A stretch of DNA of 32,182 nucleotides from positions 1-32,182 of the forward strand of contig JAIBDN010000025.1 in NCBI GenBank assembly GCA_024686215.1, written 5' to 3'. Positions 26,441 through 32,182 of this stretch are shown piece after piece. The first letter of the stretch is position 1, and every line of letters starts with the position of its first letter. The notes under the pieces are model-generated. The model saw only the letters and a list, made by a program, of their open reading frames with translations. It was not told the DNA's origin and searched no databases. The stretch is from Gammaproteobacteria bacterium (GTDB lineage Bacteria; Pseudomonadota; Gammaproteobacteria; Pseudomonadales; Halieaceae). The translations under genes were made by a program, and so were the position numbers.

Positions 26441-27613
26441 ATGGGCTTAAACGTAAAGCTGATGCAAGACCTGGACCTCAGAGGCAAGCGCGTGCTGATA
26501 CGCGAGGACCTGAACGTGCCGGTGAAAGACGCTGCGGTCACTTCTGATGCGCGCATTCGCGCTGCTTTACCGACTATTGAGGCGGCCCGCGATGCGGGCG
26601 CCAAAGTCATATTGATGTCTCACCTGGGGCGGCCCACTGAGGGTGAGTTTGATGTGCAGTTTTCTATGGCACCGGTGGCGGATCACCTGGCGGGCCTGTT
26701 GGGTAGCAAGGTTACTCTGGTAGAAGAATGGCGCCTGGGTGTCGAGCTCAACGAGGGTGAGGTCGCCTTGCTGGAAAACGTGCGCTTCAATCCCGGTGAG
26801 AAAAAGGATGACGAAGCGCTGGCGCGTGCCTATGCAGGGCTGTGTGACGTGTTTGTTATGGACGCCTTTGGCACTGCCCACCGGGCGCAGGCCTCTACCC
26901 ACGGGGTGGCCAAATATGCACCGATTGCCTGCGCTGGTCCATTGCTGGCCGGTGAATTACATGCGCTGGAGCTGGCCCTGTCCGACCCCGCGCGGCCGAT
27001 GGTGGCTATCGTGGGTGGATCCAAAGTATCCACCAAGCTCACGGTGCTGGAAACCCTGTCGGAAAAAGTCGATCAACTGGTGGTCGGTGGAGGTATCGCC
27101 AACACCTTCCTCGCTGCGGCAGGCCTGCCGGTAGGCAATTCCCTGTGTGAACACGACCTGTTGCCCGCTGCCCGGGCGTTGATGGCAAAAACCAGTATCC
27201 CGCTACCTGCGGATGTGGTCACCGGCAAAGAATTTTCCGAGAGCGCAGCGGCCACTACTAAAGCCGCAGAAGATGTACTGGATGATGACATGATTCTCGA
27301 CATTGGCCCCAAAGCTGCTGCGGAAATAGCAGCGATACTGGAAGGCGCCGGGACCATTTTGTGGAATGGCCCGGTGGGCGTATTCGAGTTTGACCAGTTT
27401 GCCGGCGGCACGCAGGCACTGTCCGAGGCCATAGCCGGCAGTGCGGCGTTCTCCCTGGCCGGTGGCGGCGACACCCTGGCGGCAATCGACAAATATGCCA
27501 TCGCCGATAAGGTGTCCTACATCTCTACCGGTGGCGGCGCCTTTTTGGAATATGTGGAAGGCAAGACCTTGCCGGCCGTGGCAGTGCTGGAACAGCGCGC
27601 CAACGAAGAGTAG
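26441..27613 (+). CDS. pgk: Phosphoglycerate kinase
   Basis: Pgk interconverts 1,3-bisphosphoglycerate/ADP and 3-phosphoglycerate/ATP. The 390-residue protein has the N-domain [12 protein letters not shown] motif, [24 protein letters not shown] segment (here [13 protein letters not shown]) and [14 protein letters not shown]. The C domain has [10 protein letters not shown], the [11 protein letters not shown] motif and GGGDTLAAI and [14 protein letters not shown] near the end. AGGAG precedes the ATG at 26441. It lies 12 bases after epd. Confidence 0.98.
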   Translation: MGLNVKLMQDLDLRGKRVLIREDLNVPVKDAAVTSDARIRAALPTIEAARDAGAKVILMSHLGRPTEGEFDVQFSMAPVADHLAGLLGSKVTLVEEWRLGVELNEGEVALLENVRFNPGEKKDDEALARAYAGLCDVFVMDAFGTAHRAQASTHGVAKYAPIACAGPLLAGELHALELALSDPARPMVAIVGGSKVSTKLTVLETLSEKVDQLVVGGGIANTFLAAAGLPVGNSLCEHDLLPAARALMAKTSIPLPADVVTGKEFSESAAATTKAAEDVLDDDMILDIGPKAAAEIAAILEGAGTILWNGPVGVFEFDQFAGGTQALSEAIAGSAAFSLAGGGDTLAAIDKYAIADKVSYISTGGGAFLEYVEGKTLPAVAVLEQRANEE

Positions 27614-27653
27614 ATTGATACAGCAAATTTAACACTATGAGAGGAATACACCC

Positions 27654-28718
27654 ATGGCATTAATCAGTATGCGACAGTTGTTGGACCACGCCGCCGAACA
27701 CGGTTATGGCGTGCCGGCCTTCAACGTGAACAACCTGGAGCAGACCCGCGCCATTATGGAGGCGGCGGATGCCACTAATTCGCCGGTGATCATGCAGGCC
27801 AGTGCCGGTGCTCGCAAGTACGCCGGGGCGCCATTCCTGCGTGCCCTGATGGAAGCGGCGATGCAAGAATTTCCGCATATTCCGGTGGTGGTGCATCAGG
27901 ATCACGGCGTTTCAATGGCCGTGTGTCAGCGCTCTATCCAACTGGGCTTCAGTTCGGTGATGATGGACGGCTCCCTGGGTGAGGACGGCAAGACGCCGAT
28001 GGACTTCGACTACAATGTGGCGGTTACCCGCGCAGCGGTAGAAATCTCCCACGCCTGCGGTGTCTCTGTGGAGGGCGAACTGGGTTGTCTCGGTTCCCTG
28101 GAAACCGGCGAGGCTGGCGAAGAGGATGGCATAGGTGCCGCCGGCATTCTTACCCATGAGCAGATGCTCACGGATCCTGAAGAGGCGGCTGAGTTCGTCA
28201 AGGCTACACAGGTGGATGCGCTGGCTATCGCTTGCGGTACCAGTCACGGAGCTTACAAATTTACCCGCCCACCTACCGGAGACATTCTGGCGATCGACCG
28301 GATCAAAGAGATCAATGCGCGCATTCCCAATACCCACCTGGTGATGCACGGCTCCTCTTCAGTGCCGCAGGACTGGTTGGCGGTGATCAACCAGTTTGGC
28401 GGTGACATGCCCGAGACCTACGGGGTGCCGCTGGAGCAGATCCAGGAAGGTATTCGTCACGGGGTGCGCAAGGTGAATATCGATACAGACCTGCGTCTGG
28501 CTTCCACCGGCGCTATTCGCCGTTTCCTGGCGGAAAACCCCTCCGAGTTTGATCCGCGCAAATACCTGGCCAAGACCACTGAAGCGATGCGTGATATCTG
28601 TATAGAACGTTACCAGGCGTTTGGTACCGCCGGTAATGCCGACAAGATCAAGGTGAGTTCACTGAGCGTGATGCAGGCGGCCTATGATGCCGGAGACCTG
28701 AACCCTCAGGTTAATTGA
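27654..28718 (+). CDS. fba: Class II fructose-bisphosphate aldolase
   Basis: This zinc-dependent aldolase interconverts fructose-1,6-bisphosphate with two triose phosphates. The 354-residue protein has the long-form features of the class IIB (Calvin-cycle-subtype) enzymes. The metal-site His is in VVHQDHG, followed by [27 protein letters not shown] (second metal His) and [10 protein letters not shown] (third metal His). The phosphate site is near [18 protein letters not shown] lies before the ATG. It ends the tkt-epd-pgk-fba run. There is no pyruvate kinase gene next to it. Confidence 0.97.
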   Translation: MALISMRQLLDHAAEHGYGVPAFNVNNLEQTRAIMEAADATNSPVIMQASAGARKYAGAPFLRALMEAAMQEFPHIPVVVHQDHGVSMAVCQRSIQLGFSSVMMDGSLGEDGKTPMDFDYNVAVTRAAVEISHACGVSVEGELGCLGSLETGEAGEEDGIGAAGILTHEQMLTDPEEAAEFVKATQVDALAIACGTSHGAYKFTRPPTGDILAIDRIKEINARIPNTHLVMHGSSSVPQDWLAVINQFGGDMPETYGVPLEQIQEGIRHGVRKVNIDTDLRLASTGAIRRFLAENPSEFDPRKYLAKTTEAMRDICIERYQAFGTAGNADKIKVSSLSVMQAAYDAGDLNPQVN

Positions 28719-28728
28719 GCGCAGCACC

Positions 28729-29715
28729 TTGACCCCATTGCAACTGACTGAGTTGCGCAGCACCCTGCCGCCTTTCCCACAGACGGCAAGGGAAGTACCC
28801 GGTATGCCAGAGTTCTGCCATTACTACGCACTGGATGCTTTTACTGGGCAAGACGCTTTGCAACATAGCGTGGGCACGGTGCCCTCCGGACCCTTCCAAC
28901 TGGCGGTGCATTTTTGGCAAAATAGCGCAGCGCGCGGCACTTTGTTGCTGTTGCACGGGTATTTCGACCATTGTGGCCTGTATGGCAAGATGATCGAGTA
29001 CGGGCTTTCACGCGGCTATAATGTGTTGATTTTCGATCTGCCCGGACACGGTCTGTCTACTGGTGAAACTGCCGTTATTGATGACTTTGCCGCCTATGGC
29101 AAGGCTGTAGCCGATGTGTTGGCTGCCGTGGAGTTACCCCCGCAACAACCCCTGTGGGTAATGGCCCAGAGTACCGGATGCGCATCGCTGGTAGAGTTTG
29201 CGCGCAGCCAGCCCTGGCCTTTCAGTGCCGCCGTGTTACTGGCACCGCTGGTGCGCCCGACGTCCTGGACCCGGGTGCGGCTGGGGCATACGCTGTTGCA
29301 CAAATTCAAGGATTCGTTGCAGCGCAGCTTCAACCAGAATTCATCCGACCCGCAATTTCTGGCTTTTGTGCAGCAGGACCCCCTGCAATCCAGGCAACTG
29401 TCACTGCGTTGGCTGGGCGCCCTGCGCCGCTGGTTAGCGACATTACCGGTGAGCGATCTTGGTGTGGGCTCCGTGCTGGTCGTGCAGGGAGATAACGACG
29501 GCACCGTAGAGTGGCGCTACAACATCAATGTTATCGTCAAGTTGTTTCCCGGAAGCCGGGTGGAGTATCTCGCCGGTGCCGGGCATCAACTGGCTAATGA
29601 GTCCCAGGCACTTAGGGACACGTTTTTACACGCTGTTGATGATTACCTGGCGAGTGTAAATATGGGCGAGAACACCAACGTGGTTACGGGGATGGATAGC
29701 AACCCGCCGCGCTGA
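28729..29715 (+). CDS. Alpha/beta hydrolase, monoacylglycerol-lipase-like
   Basis: This cytoplasmic-type hydrolase of 328 residues (from the TTG at 28729) has an oxyanion loop LLLLHGYFDHCGLY, FDLPGHGLSTGE, a nucleophile elbow AQSTG (Ser148) in place of GxSxG, a likely acid Asp (about 255-257, QGDNDGTV) and His286 in GAGHQLAN. It resembles lysophospholipase/monoacylglycerol lipase relatives; the substrate is unknown. An ATG at 28804 with AAGGGAAG upstream is an alternative start (303 residues). The TTG has only a weak site but keeps the N-terminal region that I believe is shared with relatives. It starts 10 bases after fba and its end overlaps the convergent sulfotransferase gene by 32 bases. 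Confidence 0.85.
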   Translation: MTPLQLTELRSTLPPFPQTAREVPGMPEFCHYYALDAFTGQDALQHSVGTVPSGPFQLAVHFWQNSAARGTLLLLHGYFDHCGLYGKMIEYGLSRGYNVLIFDLPGHGLSTGETAVIDDFAAYGKAVADVLAAVELPPQQPLWVMAQSTGCASLVEFARSQPWPFSAAVLLAPLVRPTSWTRVRLGHTLLHKFKDSLQRSFNQNSSDPQFLAFVQQDPLQSRQLSLRWLGALRRWLATLPVSDLGVGSVLVVQGDNDGTVEWRYNINVIVKLFPGSRVEYLAGAGHQLANESQALRDTFLHAVDDYLASVNMGENTNVVTGMDSNPPR

Positions 29716-31312
29716 GCAGATCGTGCAGGGGCTGCATTGTATCGCCGTAACGCTGCCAGCGGTGTATCGAGCTTTTGTAGATGGGTTGGCGCACCTGGGC
29801 GGCGCTGGGAGTCGCCACGCTGGCTTCCCGGCGGTGAAAATCCAGGCACTGCGTTTCCCAGGTCAGCTTGCAGAATTCCAGTAGTTCACGGGACACGCTT
29901 TCCGGGTCAGCTACCAGCTGTTCATAGTGCAATTCATGTATCGCCCCGGGCATCACCTCGCCCCAATGTTGCATCAACCTGGCGTAACGTTGGTAGTAGC
30001 GCCCACAATCCAGCAGGTCATAGTTGTAGTGATAGTATTTGTAGTTCACGGCAAATAGCTGGCGGTAATTACTCAGGCAAGTGTCCATGGGGTCCCTGCG
30101 CAGGCAGATAAACTTTGCTTGCGGCAGTGCCAGGCGGATCAGGCCCAGGTACATGAAGTTTAGCGGCAGCTTGTCGATGAAATGGGTGGTGTGTCCGGTG
30201 CGCGGTCGGGTGCTGGCAATATAGTTCTCCCCCAGCTGCGTCATATCCAGTCGCAGCGACCGCTCCAGGGTGTCCTTATCCAGCACATCCGCAGAGGGCG
30301 TTTCCGTCATGCGCTTTACCTGCAGTGGAAGATTCTGCAACTCGCCCGCGGCAAATACTTCGGAATGACTGGCCAGAATCTGCTCCACCAAAGTGGTGCC
30401 GGTGCGTGGCATACCCACGATAAATATCGGCTCCGGGTTGCTGCAGCCTTCTATACCCCTGTTAAACAGGGGTTTATCGAACAGGTTCTGCAGGGTGTCG
30501 AACAGCAGGTAATCATCCTGGATGCGGTAGTCGACTGCTTTTGCCTGTGCCGCCTTGGCCCACTGCAGGCTGGCCAGTGAAGCGCTGTACTGGCCCAGGT
30601 CTTCCTGTTCCTTGGCGATGGCATGGCCCACATGCAATCGCTCCTGCGGGCCGCTTACGTCTTTCTTTAGCGCCTGGAGGCGCTGTAGATGATTATTATC
30701 CGCGCTTTGTGGGCGCAGCTGAGACAAAGCGGAATGTGCCTTGAAGTAGTGCGGTTGCAGGCTGATGGCCCGCTCATAATACTGCTCAGCTTCTGTCGGG
30801 CGCCCGGCAAAGTTAAGTGATGTGGCGAGATTGAAATATAAATCTGCCTGCCACTTTGCGTTGGGGCGGCTCTCACCGTCAGCTCGTGTCTGGAGGATGT
30901 CTGCGGCAGTCTGAAAACAATGTACCGCTTCTTGATGTTCCCCTGCATGGCTTAGCACCGTGCCGAGGGTATTCAGGGTCGGCAGCTCAGAGGGGCTTAG
31001 GGCGATTGCTTCTCTGGCGACCTGGAGTGCTTCTTGCGATTGTTGCAGGGCTATGAGTTGTTTGCCCAGTTCGGCGCGATACTCAGTGCGCTGTGGATCG
31101 AGGGAAATGGCCTTGCCCAGTATATCCACGGCTTTTTTCACCTGGCCATTATGCGCAGCGATAACGGCGCAGAGAAACCAGGCGTCCGCATGAGTCTGGT
31201 CTAACTTGAGTATGGCCAGGCAGTGTTGATGGGCCTCGCGCAGTTGTCCCTGTTTCATCGCAGACTGCGCGGCCCGGTGGTGTTTCCTGAGAATATTTTT
31301 ATCGGCGGTCAT
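29684..31312 (-). CDS. TPR-repeat sulfotransferase family protein
   Basis: This 542-residue protein joins N-terminal tetratricopeptide repeats (about residues 12-200, e.g. the RAAQSAMKQGQLREAHQHCLAIL and AEQYYERAISLQPHYFKAHSAL units) to a C-terminal sulfotransferase domain. The PAPS 5'-phosphosulfate loop is FIVGMPRTGTTLVEQIL (about 297-313) and the 3'-phosphate site is FICLRRDPMDTCLSNYRQLF. This architecture is common in marine proteobacteria, where the acceptor is unknown; no signal peptide is seen. The ATG at 31312 has no clear ribosome-binding site. Its 3' end overlaps the hydrolase gene tail to tail by 32 bases. Confidence 0.9.
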   Translation of the reverse strand: MTADKNILRKHHRAAQSAMKQGQLREAHQHCLAILKLDQTHADAWFLCAVIAAHNGQVKKAVDILGKAISLDPQRTEYRAELGKQLIALQQSQEALQVAREAIALSPSELPTLNTLGTVLSHAGEHQEAVHCFQTAADILQTRADGESRPNAKWQADLYFNLATSLNFAGRPTEAEQYYERAISLQPHYFKAHSALSQLRPQSADNNHLQRLQALKKDVSGPQERLHVGHAIAKEQEDLGQYSASLASLQWAKAAQAKAVDYRIQDDYLLFDTLQNLFDKPLFNRGIEGCSNPEPIFIVGMPRTGTTLVEQILASHSEVFAAGELQNLPLQVKRMTETPSADVLDKDTLERSLRLDMTQLGENYIASTRPRTGHTTHFIDKLPLNFMYLGLIRLALPQAKFICLRRDPMDTCLSNYRQLFAVNYKYYHYNYDLLDCGRYYQRYARLMQHWGEVMPGAIHELHYEQLVADPESVSRELLEFCKLTWETQCLDFHRREASVATPSAAQVRQPIYKSSIHRWQRYGDTMQPLHDLLSAAGCYPSP

Positions 31313-31321
31313 AGCGGCCCC

Positions 31322-31349
31322 ATTCTAAGGGCAGGGAGGATTGCTGCAA
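31322..31349 (-). promoter_or_regulatory. Possible promoter of the sulfotransferase gene
   Basis: On the minus strand TAGAAT (31322-31327) lies 16 bases after TTGCAG (31344-31349). The -10 is good and the -35 only half-matched. Transcription would start almost at the coding region. Confidence 0.35.
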
Positions 31350-31470
31350 ACCAAAAAGGTTCTTCGTAGATTAGTGTGGTGGTCTGGAGCGGAAGCTGAC
31401 CGATGCGTATCTCGGTTTATCCCTGGTTTGGTTTCATCTGACAGTCCGCATTGTTCAGAGGTGTTCTAAC

Positions 31471-31545
31471 GGGCGCGGGCGGGAAAGTGTTTCTCAGTCG
31501 CTCCACGATATTCGCTTGGTGAGAAACACTTTCCCGCCCGCGCCC
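31471..31545 (-). repeat. Long hairpin element A
   Basis: A perfect 26-bp inverted repeat (arms 31471-31496 and 31520-31545) encloses a 23-base loop. Read on the minus strand the loop starts CCAAGCGAATATCGT and ends GCGAC, nearly the loop of element B, which is in the opposite orientation 97 bases away. The outer stem is GC-rich (GGGCGCGGGCGGG) and the inner stem ends TTTCTCA. No T tract follows, so it is not a standard terminator. Confidence 0.85.
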
Positions 31546-31642
31546 TCGGTATGTGCCAGTCCTGTTCAATCGCGGGTTTGGAAAAGAACTTCTTTGCGGT
31601 TCCGCATTTCCCTACGCGCCGTCTCGGAGCTTCACGATTCAA

Positions 31643-31718
31643 GGGGCCGGGCGCAAGCAGGTTTTTCACCAAGCGAATATCGTACAAGCGACTGAAAAAC
31701 CTGCTTGCGTCCGGACCC
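31643..31718 (+). repeat. Long hairpin element B
   Basis: A 26-position stem (arms 31643-31668 and 31693-31718) has 24 Watson-Crick pairs, one G-T wobble and one G-A mismatch, with a 24-base loop beginning CCAAGCGAATATCGT and containing CAAGCGA twice. The stem differs from element A at nine positions; eight of these are matched by a compensating change on the other arm. Confidence 0.85.
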
Positions 31719-31731
31719 GTTGGCGAAAACA

Positions 31732-31754
31732 TATAGAAACAGCTTGTTTCTATA
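31732..31754. repeat. Short perfect hairpin
   Basis: TATAGAAACA-GCT-TGTTTCTATA is a perfect 10-bp inverted repeat with a 3-base loop, 13 bases after element B. It could be part of the same repeat cluster, an operator, or a weak terminator; no long T run follows on either strand. Confidence 0.6.
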
Positions 31755-31791
31755 ATTTGACCAGCAACCCCGGTAATGTGTGAAGAACTAC

Positions 31792-31816
31792 AAAAAAGGG
31801 CACCAGCGGTGCCCTT
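31792..31816 (-). terminator. Rho-independent terminator of the TonB-dependent receptor gene
   Basis: On the minus strand, AAGGGCACC-GCT-GGTGCCCTT forms a 9-bp stem followed by a run of six T. It lies 18 bases after the receptor stop codon, with correct order for that strand. Confidence 0.9.
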
Positions 31817-31834
31817 GATCATCACTTGTCGGGA

Positions 31835-32182
31835 TCAGCCGTCGAAGTTGTAGACGAAGCGCATGCCGATCTGCCTGGGGCGTATCACGTTGTGATAGTA
31901 GCGCCGCAGGTCCCAACCGTTTATCTGGCGAATCTGGCTGAAGTCGTCACGGACACCGGTTTTGGCGTACTTGTCGAAGACATTGTCCGCGTAGAGGGTT
32001 ACCCGCCAGGTGTCCTTGAACCAGGTAGTCGACACGTTGTGCAGGGCGTAGCTCGACAGCTCTTCACCGTTATCGCGCTCGCCGGCCTTGGTGATTACGT
32101 CGCTGTTGAAGGTCATTGACCAGTCGAAATCCAGTTCGGAGCCGTTGGACAACGCAAGTCCATAGTTCATCGCCAGGTATGC
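31835..32182 (-). CDS. TonB-dependent outer-membrane receptor, C-terminal part
   Basis: Only the 3' end is in the window; the frame is open to the right edge, giving about 115 residues. The sequence shows alternating beta-strand character of a TonB receptor barrel. Its near-C-terminal segment, SYALHNVSTTWFKDTWRVTLYADNVFDKYA, is the family's conserved xNLxDxxY-type region (here ADNVFDKYA), followed by a final strand RQIGMRFVYNFDG. The family imports siderophores, vitamins or sugars across the outer membrane; the ligand cannot be told. An ATG at 32170 is internal, not the true start. Confidence 0.87.
   Translation of the reverse strand, partial: AYLAMNYGLALSNGSELDFDWSMTFNSDVITKAGERDNGEELSSYALHNVSTTWFKDTWRVTLYADNVFDKYAKTGVRDDFSQIRQINGWDLRRYYHNVIRPRQIGMRFVYNFDG

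Larger units (their letters stand above)
31313..31834. other. Gene-free 522-base interval rich in hairpins
   Basis: Open frames here are short, read through the palindromes and look spurious. The interval holds the sulfotransferase upstream region (31313-31470), two long inverted hairpin elements, a 10-bp hairpin and the terminator of the receptor gene. I see no coding gene. Confidence 0.7.

Noticed and set aside
31471..31718. Integron attC site
   Set aside because: The hairpin shape invites the idea, but GTTRRRY and RYYYAAC core sites are not present at the ends, no integrase or cassette genes are nearby, and the stems lack the unpaired extrahelical bases expected of attC.
31466..31825. Minus-strand open frame of 119 residues in the hairpin region
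   Set aside because: It runs through both long palindromes and past the receptor terminator. Its composition follows the repeats, and it has no recognisable domain or ribosome-binding site.

Overview
The window is a run of conserved housekeeping gene blocks from a gammaproteobacterium. It most resembles marine Cellvibrionales/Halieaceae-type bacteria. That placement is inferred from Pseudomonas-like gene order, protein character (PilT/PilU, MetX/MetW, Epd, class II aldolase) and a TonB-dependent receptor at the right edge. No rRNA, tRNA, CRISPR array, transposase or phage gene is visible.

Layout. (1) 12-4951, + strand: ftsY-ftsE-ftsX, then rpoH behind a perfect CIRCE element, a DUF423 membrane protein and trmB. 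(2) 4952-5163: intergenic gap holding a ~124 bp palindromic repeat. (3) 5164-11274, - strand: yggS, proC, yggT, metX, metW, a DUF4426 protein, rdgB and hemW; the last five are joined by 1-nt overlaps or a 2-nt gap. (4) 11407-13629, + strand: the twitching ATPases pilT and pilU, with small hairpins in the pilT leader. (5) 13626-16567, - strand: gshB, a tonB-like gene, yqgE and ruvX. (6) 16708-17961, + strand: a membrane-anchored HSL-type esterase. (7) 17966-23210, - strand: a SAM-cycle operon, sahR-like regulator, metK, ahcY, metF, then rsmE. (8) 23405-29715, + strand: tkt, epd, pgk, fba and an alpha/beta hydrolase. (9) 29684-31312, - strand: a TPR-sulfotransferase. (10) 31313-31834: gene-free stretch with two long inverted hairpin elements, a third hairpin and a terminator. 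(11) 31835-32182, - strand: 3' end of a TonB-dependent receptor gene.

How it fits together. The SAM block makes SAM (MetK), clears S-adenosylhomocysteine (AhcY) and supplies methyl-THF (MetF). An ArsR-methyltransferase fusion probably controls it through a palindrome just upstream of its own start. MetX/MetW feed homoserine into methionine synthesis. Tkt/Epd/Pgk/Fba serve central carbon flow and, through Epd, PLP precursor supply. PilT/PilU and the TonB-like protein match a Pseudomonas neighbourhood linked to type IV pili.

The most noteworthy signals are non-coding. One is the CIRCE box in front of rpoH, which implies HrcA control of the heat-shock sigma factor. The other is the pair of oppositely oriented 26-bp-stem hairpins near 31.5-31.7 kb, which share a loop sequence while their stems differ by compensated base pairs. 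I see no clearly new protein system; most coding content is ordinary and well conserved.
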